Origin: Thiodiazotropha sp050305975
GTDB lineage: Bacteria > Pseudomonadota > Gammaproteobacteria > Chromatiales > Chromatiaceae
Assembly: GCA_050305975.1 (NCBI GenBank)
Contig: JBNLGI010000133.1
Coordinates: forward strand, 1-14,695
DNA length: 14,695 nucleotides
Reading direction: 5' to 3'
In this document: piece by piece, positions 1 through 7,599 of the stretch
Layout: each line of letters starts with the position of its first letter
Position numbering within the stretch: the first letter of the stretch is position 1
Made by a program: the position numbers and the translations under genes
Notes under the pieces: model-generated
What the model saw: only the letters and a program-made list of their open reading frames with translations
What the model was told of the DNA's origin: nothing
Databases searched by the model: none

Positions 1-2
1 GG

Positions 3-1601
3 CGCGATGCCGACGGCAACGTCTGGCACATGGATTTCTTCCACGCCTTCTACTTCGTCAGCTTCATGGCGAGCACCATCGGATTCGGCGAGATCCCCTA
101 CGAATTCACCGCCGGCCAGCGCCTGTGGGTCAGCTTCTGCATCTTCTTCACGGTGGTGGCCTGGCTCTACTCGATCGGCACCGTACTGACCCTGCTCAAG
201 GACGAGACCTTCCAGCGCGCCCTCACCGAGCGACGTTTCGCGCGCAAGATCCGTCATCTGCGCGAAGCCTTCTATCTGGTCTGCGGTTACGGCCAGACCG
301 GCGAGGCACTGGTGAGATCGCTCACCGAGCGCAATCAGCATGCGGTGGTCATCGATATACTCGATGAGCGGGTCAATATCCTGCAGCTGGAGAACCTGCG
401 CGAGTACGTGCCCGGTCTCTGTGGCGATGCCCGGCTGCCGGCGCACCTGGTGGAGGCGGGCCTCAACCACCCGCTCTGCGAGGGTGTGGTGGCGCTGACC
501 AACTCCAACGAGGCCAATCTGAAAATCGCCATCACCGCGAAATTGCTGCATCCGGAAATCGAGGTGATCTGTCGCGCGGACTCCCACGACATCGAAGCCA
601 ACATGGCATCCTTCGGCACCGATCACATCATCGATCCCTTCGACACCTTCGCCCTGCATCTGGCCACCGCCATCCAGGCCCCCTGTCTCAGTCTGCTACA
701 GGACTGGCTCTCGCTGGGCCACAGCAATCTGCTGAAAGACCCGGTCTATCCGCCGAGCAAGGGGCTTTGGGTGATATGCGGTTTTGGCCGATTCGGCAAG
801 GCGGTTTACGAAAAACTGCGCCGCGAAGGCCTCGAAGTGGTGGTGGTCGAGGCCAATCCCGATACTACCGGCATACCCTCCACTGCCTTCGTCCTGGGGC
901 GGGGCACCGAGGCGGAGACCCTCTCCCAGGCCAATATCGAACGCGCCGTCGGCCTGGTGGCCGGCACCGACAACGACGCCAACAACCTGTCGATCATCAT
1001 GACGGCCCGGGAACTCAACCCGGATCTGTTCGTGATCCTGCGCCAGAACCGCAAGGACAACGATCCGGTGATCGAAGCGGTGGGGGCCGATATGGTGATG
1101 CTGCCCAGCCAGATCATCGCCAATCAGATCCGGGTACTGTTGGGGGCGCCCTTGCAGCATCAGTTCGTGAAGCTGGTGCTGCATCAGGAGGATGAGTGGG
1201 CCTGCGAGTTGATCAGCCGGATTTCAGCCCTGGTCAACCATCACGCACCCGAGGTCTGGGAGGTGGCGTTTACCGAACAGGACTCCCATGCCGTCTGTGC
1301 CCATGTGAAACGCGGCAAGTCGCTGACGCTGGCCCAGCTGATGAGCGATCCACGGGATCGGGAGCGCGAACTGCCCTGTATACCCCTGATGCTTCTGAGG
1401 CATAATGAGCGCACCCTGCTGCCTGATCCGGGCATCAGCGTGCAGAAGGACGATCACCTGCTCTTCTGCGGTTCACACCAGGGACGGAATCGTATGGAAT
1501 GGACGCTGCAGAACGAAAACGCGTTGAGCTATATATTAACCGGAGAGACCAGGCCTGAGGGCTGGATCTGGCGTCAATTCAGCAAAAAGGGGACGAGATG
1601 A
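3..1601 (+). CDS. Two-RCK potassium channel protein (5' end outside window)
   Basis: Ion channel gated by cytoplasmic RCK (TrkA-N) domains, in the inner membrane. The reading frame is open from the first base of the window, so the true start and the first membrane helix or helices are missing; the ATG at 30 lies inside the pore region and is not the start. A pore helix leads to the filter S-T-I-G-F-G at 72-89 (a variant of TVGYG), followed by a hydrophobic inner helix at about 120-200. The first Rossmann domain starts with G-Y-G-Q-T-G near 285-302 and the second with G-F-G-R-F-G near 780-797. The last 150 residues resemble TrkA-C ligand-binding segments. The double RCK arrangement fits the MthK/GsuK type of channel, and K+ selectivity is inferred from the filter. 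Its TGA overlaps the next gene's ATG (ATGA), so the two are translationally coupled. Confidence 0.9.
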   Translation, partial: RDADGNVWHMDFFHAFYFVSFMASTIGFGEIPYEFTAGQRLWVSFCIFFTVVAWLYSIGTVLTLLKDETFQRALTERRFARKIRHLREAFYLVCGYGQTGEALVRSLTERNQHAVVIDILDERVNILQLENLREYVPGLCGDARLPAHLVEAGLNHPLCEGVVALTNSNEANLKIAITAKLLHPEIEVICRADSHDIEANMASFGTDHIIDPFDTFALHLATAIQAPCLSLLQDWLSLGHSNLLKDPVYPPSKGLWVICGFGRFGKAVYEKLRREGLEVVVVEANPDTTGIPSTAFVLGRGTEAETLSQANIERAVGLVAGTDNDANNLSIIMTARELNPDLFVILRQNRKDNDPVIEAVGADMVMLPSQIIANQIRVLLGAPLQHQFVKLVLHQEDEWACELISRISALVNHHAPEVWEVAFTEQDSHAVCAHVKRGKSLTLAQLMSDPRDRERELPCIPLMLLRHNERTLLPDPGISVQKDDHLLFCGSHQGRNRMEWTLQNENALSYILTGETRPEGWIWRQFSKKGTR

Positions 1602-2155
1602 ATCAACTTCTGGAGAAACTCCACCACGACCATGTCAACCTGGCTCATCTGCTCGACCTGTTGAGCGCTCAGTTGGATGCCCTGTTTGCGGGGGATGAAT
1701 CCGATTTCGACCTCAAGATCGAAATGCTCGACTACATCGAGCACTATGCCGAGCAGTACCACCATCCGGCCGAAGACAGGATCAACGAGGTTGCCTTCGG
1801 CAAACCCGAATTGGAAGAACACCAGGCTTTGCTCGAGCGTGTGAGCCGTGAGCACGAGGCGCTGCTCGGTATGGCCCGGCATTTCCGTGAGACGCTCGAG
1901 GGCGTGATGCAGGGTGAAGTGCTGAGACGCGACGAGGTGGAGACCCGCGGACGGGAGTTCATCGCCCTGCAGCGGCAGCACATCGATCTGGAAGAGCAGG
2001 AGATTTTCCCCCTGGTCGACAAGGTGCTGAGCGCGAAGGAGATGGAGAAAATCGAGCAGAAAATCCCGCATATGGACGATCCGGTCTTCCATCGGCAGGA
2101 CTACAACCGCTTCCGCAGCCTGATCGACTACCTGGAGCTGCACGAGCGGCCGTGA
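1598..2155 (+). CDS. Hemerythrin-like (HHE domain) protein
   Basis: 185-residue soluble cytoplasmic four-helix protein expected to bind a non-haem di-iron centre and thus O2, NO or redox signals. The ligand set is visible: H12 in HHDH, H55 with E59 (HxxxE in HHPAED), H86 in REHE, and H128 with E132 (HxxxE in HIDLE). No signal peptide or membrane segment. The start ATG at 1598 overlaps the stop of the potassium channel gene by 4 bases and has AAGGGGA about 6 bases upstream. The C-terminal 40 residues (about 145-185) extend past the iron site and are charged. Co-translation with an RCK channel suggests that the protein senses or supplies a gas or redox input linked to ion flux, but this is inference; it could also serve general iron or oxygen handling. 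Confidence 0.88.
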   Translation: MNQLLEKLHHDHVNLAHLLDLLSAQLDALFAGDESDFDLKIEMLDYIEHYAEQYHHPAEDRINEVAFGKPELEEHQALLERVSREHEALLGMARHFRETLEGVMQGEVLRRDEVETRGREFIALQRQHIDLEEQEIFPLVDKVLSAKEMEKIEQKIPHMDDPVFHRQDYNRFRSLIDYLELHERP

Positions 2156-2160
2156 AAGCC

Positions 2161-2203
2161 GCCGCTCGCCTGACACGGCAGGCTGCGACGGCAGGCAAGC
2201 GGC
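2161..2203 (+). other. Inverted repeat after the hemerythrin gene
   Basis: GCCGCTCGCCTG at 2161-2172 pairs with CAGGCAAGCGGC at 2192-2203 over 11 of 12 bases, with a 19-base loop. It begins 5 bases after the stop codon, where a transcript-end hairpin would lie. No T-tract follows, so it is not a canonical intrinsic terminator. It may stabilise the 3' end or act with Rho. Confidence 0.45.
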
Positions 2204-2342
2204 ACTGAGTAACCCTCTGGCAGGCAATTTACAACTTTTCAATGGTTTCTGTGCCAGGCTGACCAGTTTAAGGATAAAGATTTCCCTCCCATATGACGCT
2301 AAGTTGAGTGTCCGGTGTTGTTGTTCATGAGGCCACTCGCGC

Positions 2343-3251
2343 ATGTCTGCCGCGCAATCAGAACCTTTCCGCTGTCGATTCCTCTGTCTGGCCTGTCTGT
2401 TCTTCGGTGGGCTTTTCCTCCAGGCCGTTGAAGCCGGAGAGCAGCGCGTCGCGGCGGAGATCTACGGGGCCGGTTTGCATGAATCGGCTTGGCATTTCAG
2501 CGGCTCAAGCGCCTTGTGCGAGCTGACTCACGAGATCCCGCAGTTCGGACAGGCACGCTTTCGTCGTCTAGCCGGTGAACAGCTGAGCTTCCGCATCGAC
2601 ACCTATCAGCCGGTACCGGAGCGGATCGAAGGGGTCTTGCGGGAGGTGTCGCCGCCGTGGAGCCACGCCACGGCCGATTCGCTGGAACAGATCATCACGG
2701 TTGAATCTGGCCTCCATCCCATCCGTCTGGACCGCCGTCCGTCCGGCTGGCTGTTCTCCACCCTGGCCAAGGGATCGATCGGCAGCTTCGACATGCTGGA
2801 TTGGAACGACAGTCGCAAACAGCTTCGGATCCAACTCTCCCCGATCAATTTCCAGCAGGCCAGCCGGGCGTTCAAGCAGTGTGTGCAGGAGCTCAGCCAG
2901 GACGGTTACCGGGCGTTGCGATCCACCACCGTCCATTTCGCTCTCGACGTGGATCGGCTCGGCAAGGAGGCCAAAGACGCGCTCACACGCTTGGCGGACT
3001 ATATCAAGGCGGATTCACGCATCAAGACGATACGCATCAGCGGCCATGCGGACGATCAGGGAGCCATCCGCTACAACCTGCGTCTCTCCGCCCGCCGTGC
3101 CAAACGGGTCCGCGACTATCTGGTGCAGATGGGTGTGGAGCGGAAACTGCTTGCGCAGCGCCACTATGGCGAATCCCGACCCAAGGTGCGGGGACGCACG
3201 GAGGCCGCCAGGGCCGCCAATCGGCGGGCGGAGATCGAATTGGTCCGTTGA
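2343..3251 (+). CDS. motY: MotY-like flagellar stator-associated periplasmic protein
   Basis: 302 residues. A hydrophobic signal peptide spans about residues 10-31 (likely cut after VEA). A MotY-type N-terminal domain follows (about 33-185), then an OmpA/MotB-like peptidoglycan-binding domain (about 195-300) with V-H-F near 197, the HADDQG turn at 235-240, NLRLSARRAKRVRDYL and a final NRRAEIEL. The N-terminal match is specific: LCELTHEIPQFG at 58-69, SPPW at 103-106 and FKQCVQEL at 177-184 mirror segments of Vibrio MotY. C59 and C180 are spaced almost as the disulphide pair of that protein. MotY forms the T-ring around the basal body and helps anchor stators of sodium-type or polar flagella. 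ATG 2343 has GAGG 10 bases upstream. No flagellar genes lie beside it, which is common for motY. An OmpA-family protein of other function is the alternative. Confidence 0.85.
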   Translation: MSAAQSEPFRCRFLCLACLFFGGLFLQAVEAGEQRVAAEIYGAGLHESAWHFSGSSALCELTHEIPQFGQARFRRLAGEQLSFRIDTYQPVPERIEGVLREVSPPWSHATADSLEQIITVESGLHPIRLDRRPSGWLFSTLAKGSIGSFDMLDWNDSRKQLRIQLSPINFQQASRAFKQCVQELSQDGYRALRSTTVHFALDVDRLGKEAKDALTRLADYIKADSRIKTIRISGHADDQGAIRYNLRLSARRAKRVRDYLVQMGVERKLLAQRHYGESRPKVRGRTEAARAANRRAEIELVR

Positions 3252-3290
3252 CGCGAGGGGTATCGGCGAATGCCATACCCGCGCCAGGCT

Positions 3291-3314
3291 CGTCGGGTGC
3301 GGCTTACCGCACCA
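3291..3314 (+). repeat. REP-like palindromic element, copy 1
   Basis: The core GGTGCGGCTTACCGCACC (3296-3313) folds into a 7-bp stem with a 4-base loop. It lies 39 bases after the motY stop in the gap between two convergent genes. It matches the reverse complement of the element at 3378-3401 at 22 of 24 positions, so the two form a facing pair that could also pair with each other. Confidence 0.7.
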
Positions 3315-3377
3315 AATGGGCGAACCTTCTCCGCTTCTCTGCCAGGATTGACCTGTATTTACGGGATTCAGCCTTCA

Positions 3378-3401
3378 TGGTGCGGCAAGCCGCACCCTAC
3401 G
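3378..3401 (-). repeat. REP-like palindromic element, copy 2 (inverted)
   Basis: GGTGCGGC at 3379-3386 and GCCGCACC at 3389-3396 form a perfect 8-bp stem around AA. The element is in opposite orientation to the copy at 3291-3314, with 63 bases between them, like a bacterial interspersed mosaic element. It probably limits read-through between motY and the epimerase gene, which converge here. Confidence 0.7.
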
Positions 3402-3415
3402 CGTCGAAACATACT

Positions 3416-3435
3416 GTAGGGTGGGGCCCAGCCCA
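3416..3435 (+). repeat. Third GTAGGGTG-type palindromic element
   Basis: GTAGGGTGGGGCCCAGCCCA contains an imperfect GC-rich dyad centred on GGGCCC and begins with the same GTAGGGTG as the reverse strand of the element at 3378-3401. It is 58 bases from the 3' end of the epimerase gene. It is probably a related repeat-family member. The rest of the 3252-3493 gap shows no coding signal. Confidence 0.5.
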
Positions 3436-3493
3436 AACGAGATTCGATTCAGGCGATGAGCGGTCGATAGTCGTGGTTCAATCGGGTACCTGA

Positions 3494-4633
3494 TCAGAGC
3501 CCGAACACCTGCTTGATCGACGCCACCACACGATCGGCGGTATGGCCGTCCCAGAGTTCGGGAGCACTGCCCTGGCCGGACTCGCCGGCGAGCACGGCGT
3601 CTATCTTGTCCTCCACGTCCTCCAGGGTGCAGAGTTGGTTGGTGCCCTGGGTGATGGTGATCGGTCTCTCGGTGTTGGGCCGCAGGGTCAGGCAGGGGAT
3701 GCCCAGGTAGGTGGTCTCCTCCTGCAGGCCGCCGGAGTCGGTGACCGCCAGGCGGCAGTTGAAGACCAGGTTCATGAAGCTGATGTAGTTCTGCGGCTCC
3801 AGCAGCTTGATCGCCGGCTTGTCGGCCAGTTCCGCGATCAGGCCGGTGTTCTCCAGGTTTTTGCGCGTGCGCGGATGCACCGGGAAGATGATCGGCATGC
3901 GCTTCGACAGGTGGTTGATCATGTCGCACAGCGCCTTCAGCGACTCGGGGCTGTCTACGTTGGCGGGGCGGTGCAGGGTGAGCACCGCATAGTTGCCTTT
4001 GTCGACACCGTACTGCTCATAAACAGGGGTGGCCTCGATGGTCTCGCGCATCATCTCCAGTGAGTCGATCATGATGTTGCCGACCCGCACGATCTTCTCC
4101 TTCGCCACCCCCTCGTGCAGCAGGTGTTCGTCACCGTCGGGGGAGGGTGTCCAGAGCAGGTCCGCCAAGACGTCGGTGGCCAGGCGGTTGACCTCCTCGG
4201 GCATGGTGCGGTCGAAGGAGCGCAGCCCGGCCTCCAGGTGGGCCACCAGCGGACGGTTGAGGCCGGTGGCGGGATCGTTCTCCGAGAGGCTGTAGACCAC
4301 CTTGGTGGCGGCCAGGGTGCAGGCTATGGTGGAGTTGACGTCGCCCACCACCACCACCATGTCGGGACGCTTCTCCATCACCACCTTCTCGTAGGCCATC
4401 ATGACCCGGCCGGTCTGCTCCGCGTGGCTGCCGCTACCGGCGCCCAGATGGATATGGGGTTCCGGCAGGCGCAGGTCCTGGAAAAAGGCGTCCGACATGT
4501 TGAGATCGTAGTGTTGGCCCGTGTGCACGATCACCGGCTCCAGCGCCTCCTCTTTGCAGAGGGCGTGGTAGAGGGGGGCGATTTTCATGAAATTGGGGCG
4601 TGCGGCGGCGATCAGGTGGATGGTGCGGGTCAT
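3494..4633 (-). CDS. wecB: UDP-N-acetylglucosamine 2-epimerase (non-hydrolysing)
   Basis: 379 residues, the normal length for WecB. It interconverts UDP-GlcNAc and UDP-ManNAc in the cytoplasm, feeding ManNAc or ManNAcA into surface polysaccharide. Family landmarks in order: ARPNFMKIAPL at 11-21, HTGQHYD at 37-43, GDVNST at 97-102 (D98), HLEAGLRS at 132-139 (E134), MPEEVNR at 144-150 (E147), HRPANVD at 221-227 (H221), HPRTRKNL at 253-260 and TDSGGLQEE at 298-306. These cover the expected catalytic and UDP-binding residues. About 14 extra residues (115-128) sit just before the VAHLEAG strand compared with typical WecB. The start ATG at 4633 has only a distant GGAG. No other polysaccharide gene is in the window, and the 117-base gap to the transporter gene suggests its own or a read-through transcript. 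Confidence 0.93.
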   Translation of the reverse strand: MTRTIHLIAAARPNFMKIAPLYHALCKEEALEPVIVHTGQHYDLNMSDAFFQDLRLPEPHIHLGAGSGSHAEQTGRVMMAYEKVVMEKRPDMVVVVGDVNSTIACTLAATKVVYSLSENDPATGLNRPLVAHLEAGLRSFDRTMPEEVNRLATDVLADLLWTPSPDGDEHLLHEGVAKEKIVRVGNIMIDSLEMMRETIEATPVYEQYGVDKGNYAVLTLHRPANVDSPESLKALCDMINHLSKRMPIIFPVHPRTRKNLENTGLIAELADKPAIKLLEPQNYISFMNLVFNCRLAVTDSGGLQEETTYLGIPCLTLRPNTERPITITQGTNQLCTLEDVEDKIDAVLAGESGQGSAPELWDGHTADRVVASIKQVFGL

Positions 4634-4750
4634 GGGCGAGGCTTTACTCCGTATCGATGAGTGTTTCTTTATCGGTTTTATTGAGGTTGTGGATTGCTAT
4701 TCTGGAGCAGACGGGACACGGTTGCCAGTATCAGGCAGCAAACAGGATCA

Positions 4751-5755
4751 TCAGAACCAGCGCATCAGACGCAGGACCCAAAGCGATATGCCGCCGACGA
4801 CCAACGCCAGCAGGCAGACGACCCAGAAGGCGAGGGGATTGTCGACCCCCGGCATACCGCCCACATTGATGCCCAACAGCCCGGTGAGAAAGCCGAGCGG
4901 CAGAAACACGCTGGTGATGATGGCGAGCACGTACATGCGCCGTTCGGTATGTTCGGTCAACTTCTGGGTCAGCTCCTCCTGGGCCACCTGGGTCTGGTCG
5001 CGAATGGCGTCCAGGCCTTCCAGATAGCGCTGGGTCTGGTCGGCAGACTCGTTCAGCCGCGATCTGGCTTCGCTGCTGAGCCAATCGAGTTCTATCGACT
5101 TCAGCCGTTTGAGGGCGTCCCGCTGGGGCGTCAGATAGCGGCGCAGGTGGATCACGATGCGGCGCATATCGGAGATCTCGCTTCGCAGGTTGCCGCTCTC
5201 GTGATCGGACAGGCGCTCCTCGAGCGCCAGGGTGGCGTCTTCCAGGGACTCGATGACACCGTCCATGCGCTTGACCAGGTTCTCGCTCAGCTGGGCCAGA
5301 AAACTGCCCTGGCTGCGTGGCCCTATGCCCTTGCTCAGACGCTCCTGCAGATCGGCGATCGAGGCCAGGCGCCGGTGGCGGCAGCTGACGATACGTCGCT
5401 CCTCGAGCCAAATACGCACCGAGACCATGTCCTCCGGGTCGGCGCCGGGATTGAGATTGACCCCGCGCAGGATGGTCAGCAGACCGCTCTCGAACTGTTC
5501 GCAGCGGGGCCGGCTCTCGTCCGAGGTCAGCACCTTGCGCACGATACGATCGATACCGCTGCGCTCATCCAGCCAACGCATGGAGTTGGGGTGGCTGTAG
5601 TCGAGATGGATCCAGATCAGGCCGTGATCCGGCCGCCAGCCGGCAATATCCTCCCAGCCGAGGCGTCTGCCCCCGCCTTGGCCGTCGAGCAGCCAGGCGG
5701 TCACCAGGCCGTTGTCATTGTCCGCTGGGAGTGGTGGTGCGGGTGTTTCGCTCAT
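4751..5755 (-). CDS. zntB: ZntB/CorA-family divalent cation transporter
   Basis: 334 residues, close to ZntB length. The long cytoplasmic N-terminal domain (about 15-270) is rich in helices and ends in a stalk (about 210-270). Two C-terminal membrane helices follow (about 275-294 and 308-328), with the pore-loop signature G-I-N at 295-297 inside LLGINVGGMPG. CorA proper has GMN; GIN or GVN followed by VGGMPG is typical of the ZntB branch, which moves Zn2+ with protons across the inner membrane as a pentamer. The direction and ion are inferred from the family. The start ATG at 5755 has only a weak ribosome site. It lies downstream of the LysR gene on the same strand with a 94-base gap, and no zinc-responsive operator was recognised. 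Confidence 0.88.
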   Translation of the reverse strand: MSETPAPPLPADNDNGLVTAWLLDGQGGGRRLGWEDIAGWRPDHGLIWIHLDYSHPNSMRWLDERSGIDRIVRKVLTSDESRPRCEQFESGLLTILRGVNLNPGADPEDMVSVRIWLEERRIVSCRHRRLASIADLQERLSKGIGPRSQGSFLAQLSENLVKRMDGVIESLEDATLALEERLSDHESGNLRSEISDMRRIVIHLRRYLTPQRDALKRLKSIELDWLSSEARSRLNESADQTQRYLEGLDAIRDQTQVAQEELTQKLTEHTERRMYVLAIITSVFLPLGFLTGLLGINVGGMPGVDNPLAFWVVCLLALVVGGISLWVLRLMRWF

Positions 5756-5849
5756 CGCTTCCGGGATTCGTTATCTTTGCGCTCAGCCATCGCGGCTCGT
5801 CTCCGTCAGCATAGCCGGTTGTGATCGCCGCTGCAGCAGCTGCAGGGGC

Positions 5850-6755
5850 TTAGACTTCCCAATAGGGCCGTTCGGAGATCCGCTCGAGCATGAAGTCGAG
5901 AAAGGCGCGAACCTTAGGCGACAGGTGGCGCCGTTGCGGATAGACGGCGTAGATGCTGACTTCAAGCGCCGCGTACTCCCGCAGCACGGCCTGCAGCCTG
6001 CCGGACTTGATGTCGTCACCGACCACGAAAGTGGGCGTCAGGGTGACGCCGGCCTCCCGCAGCAGCGCCTCCCGCAGACCCAGGCTGTTGTTCATCTGAA
6101 TGGTTCCGGATACAGGAACCCGGATAACGCTGCCTTGGGGTGAGCGGAAGTGCCATTCGTTGGGCGATTCCTGGTATTTGAAGGTGATGGCGTTGTGGTC
6201 GCGCAGAGCCTCCGGTGTGCGGGGGATACCTTGGCGTCGGAAATAGCCCGGCGCGGCGCAAACAACATGACGACAGGGCGCCAGGCGGCGGGCGATCAGC
6301 GACGAGTCGGGCAGTTCGCCGATGCGAATGGCCAGGTCGAAACCCTCCTGGACCAGATCCACCCGGCGGTCGTCCAGACTCATGTCCACCGACAGGTCGG
6401 GGTGGCGCGCCAGGAAGTCGGGCAGCGCCGGCGCGATGTGCAGGATGCCGAACGACATCGGACAGTTGATTCTCAGGGTGCCGCGCGGGGCGCTCTGCAG
6501 CCGGGAGACTTCGGCTTCCGCCTCCTCGAGTTCCTGCAGTCCCAGGCGGCTGCGCTCATAGAAGACGCGTCCCACTTCGGTGAGACTGAGTCGGCGCGTG
6601 GTGCGATTGAGCAGACGCGCGCCGAGCCGCTCCTCGAGCCGGGTGACATATTTGCTGATTACCGATTTCGACAGCCGCAGCCGTTCGGCCGCGGCGGTGA
6701 AGCTACCGCAATCGACGACCTGCACGAAGACTGCGATATCGCTCAATGAATCCAC
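5850..6755 (-). CDS. LysR-family transcriptional regulator
   Basis: 301 residues, standard LysR length. The winged helix-turn-helix fills residues 1-60 (FTAAAERLRLSKSVISKYVTRLEE with LLNRTTR after it). A linker helix and a type-2 periplasmic-binding effector domain follow (about 90-295), starting at GTLRINCP. It belongs to the CrgA-like group by sequence feel. The start is GTG at 6755, chosen because MDSLSDIAVFVQVV is the usual LysR N-terminus and GAGG lies 6 bases upstream. It is divergent from the nitroreductase operon, the classic arrangement for a regulator of that operon, and the LysR box at 6771-6785 lies between them. The effector is unknown. The zntB-like gene downstream is probably not part of the regulon, but this cannot be excluded. 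Confidence 0.93.
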   Translation of the reverse strand: MDSLSDIAVFVQVVDCGSFTAAAERLRLSKSVISKYVTRLEERLGARLLNRTTRRLSLTEVGRVFYERSRLGLQELEEAEAEVSRLQSAPRGTLRINCPMSFGILHIAPALPDFLARHPDLSVDMSLDDRRVDLVQEGFDLAIRIGELPDSSLIARRLAPCRHVVCAAPGYFRRQGIPRTPEALRDHNAITFKYQESPNEWHFRSPQGSVIRVPVSGTIQMNNSLGLREALLREAGVTLTPTFVVGDDIKSGRLQAVLREYAALEVSIYAVYPQRRHLSPKVRAFLDFMLERISERPYWEV

Positions 6756-6770
6756 TGTTCGCCTCGTTTA

Positions 6771-6785
6771 TTCAATATATGTGAA
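6771..6785. promoter_or_regulatory. Candidate LysR operator (T-N11-A box)
   Basis: TTCA-N7-TGAA at 6771-6785 is a dyad whose inner T (6772) and A (6784) are separated by exactly 11 bases, the LysR-type recognition geometry. It sits 16 bases upstream of the lysR start codon and 131 bases from the nitroreductase start, so it suits autoregulation plus control of the divergent operon. A second dyad, TTATT-CC-AATAA, lies at 6791-6802. Confidence 0.55.
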
Positions 6786-6806
6786 CAATATTATTCCAAT
6801 AAGGCT

Positions 6807-6812
6807 GATTAT
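6807..6812 (-). promoter_or_regulatory. Candidate -10 element for the LysR gene
   Basis: On the minus strand 6812-6807 reads TATAAT, a perfect sigma70 -10 hexamer, about 50 bases upstream of the lysR start codon. No good -35 hexamer is found 16-18 bases further upstream, so the promoter would be weak or need help. On the plus strand the overlapping TATAAA (6810-6815) could serve the nitroreductase operon instead. Confidence 0.35.
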
Positions 6813-6915
6813 AAAACTCAGGATTATCACTATCGTTGTTCTCACAGTCTGACGCGCCACCACAGCGGATTGCCCTGGCGACGAACGACCATCCATCTGC
6901 GACTGGAGGACGACC

Positions 6916-7599
6916 ATGAGCCACACGCCCGATCACTCGAAAAAGGCCCTTCACTCAGGGGAGCGGAGAGCCGAGCATCCGATCAGCAGCCTGTTTCTGC
7001 AGCGCTGGTCACCACGCGCCTTCGACGCTTCCTGCATGCCCGAGGCGGATCTGTTGACCCTGCTGGAGGCGGCCCGCTGGGCGCCCTCCGCCTACAACAT
7101 CCAGCCCTGGCGCTTCGTCTACGCCCTGCGGCAGGACGCTGACTGGGAGCGCTATCTGGAGCTGCTCGATCCCTTCAATGCGAGCTGGGCCGGAGCCGCT
7201 TCCGCCCTGCTGTTTCTGGTCTCCGACCGGCAGATGCCGAATGGCCGGGAAGCCGATCCTCCAACACTGTCGCAAACCCACAGCTTCGACGCCGGCGCCG
7301 CCTGGGCCCAGCTGGCGCTGCAGGCGACGGCGCTGGGATATCAGGCCCACGCCATGGCCGGCATCCGCTTCGATGAGATCCGGCAGCGGCTTTCGATCCC
7401 GCACAACTTCCACATCGAGATCGCCGTGGCCATCGGCCGGCAGGCAGAGCCTTCCCGCCTGCCGCCGTCACTGAGACAGCGTGAGACGCCCAGCTCGCGG
7501 TTGCCGCTCGACAGGATCGCCTTTGCCGGTCGTTTCCCGGCCCGGTCCCCGCTGGCGATGCCCGCGGACGAGGGCTCGGCCGGGGAGGGTCGGGTATGA
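6916..7599 (+). CDS. Nitroreductase-family FMN oxidoreductase
   Basis: 227 residues, cytoplasmic. Flavin-binding landmarks: RWSPRAFD at 30-37 (phosphate-binding R-x-S-x-R), AARWAPSAYNIQPWRFVYA at 52-70 (SxxNxQPW, flavin ring contact), a GY turn at 141-142 and the closing AIGRQAE at 172-178. The family reduces nitro groups, quinones or enones with NAD(P)H, and some members dehalogenate or desaturate; the substrate is not readable here. The C-terminal tail (about 185-227) is proline- and arginine-rich. GGAGG 6 bases before ATG 6916 fixes the start. It is the first gene of the operon facing the LysR regulator, and its stop overlaps the next start (ATGA). Confidence 0.9.
   Translation: MSHTPDHSKKALHSGERRAEHPISSLFLQRWSPRAFDASCMPEADLLTLLEAARWAPSAYNIQPWRFVYALRQDADWERYLELLDPFNASWAGAASALLFLVSDRQMPNGREADPPTLSQTHSFDAGAAWAQLALQATALGYQAHAMAGIRFDEIRQRLSIPHNFHIEIAVAIGRQAEPSRLPPSLRQRETPSSRLPLDRIAFAGRFPARSPLAMPADEGSAGEGRV

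Noticed and set aside
1574..2344. 256-codon minus-strand frame opposite the hemerythrin gene
   Set aside because: The opposite strand carries the complete HHE iron-ligand set with a coupled start; this frame has no domain.
4115..4660. Histidine-rich plus-strand frame opposite wecB that could suggest a metal-binding protein
   Set aside because: The His runs are the antisense reading of the conserved VVVVGDVNST region of the epimerase, not a real gene.
4694..5824. 376-codon plus-strand open frame opposite the ZntB-like gene
   Set aside because: It shadows a gene with a clear GIN pore motif and two membrane helices; its own translation shows no domain.
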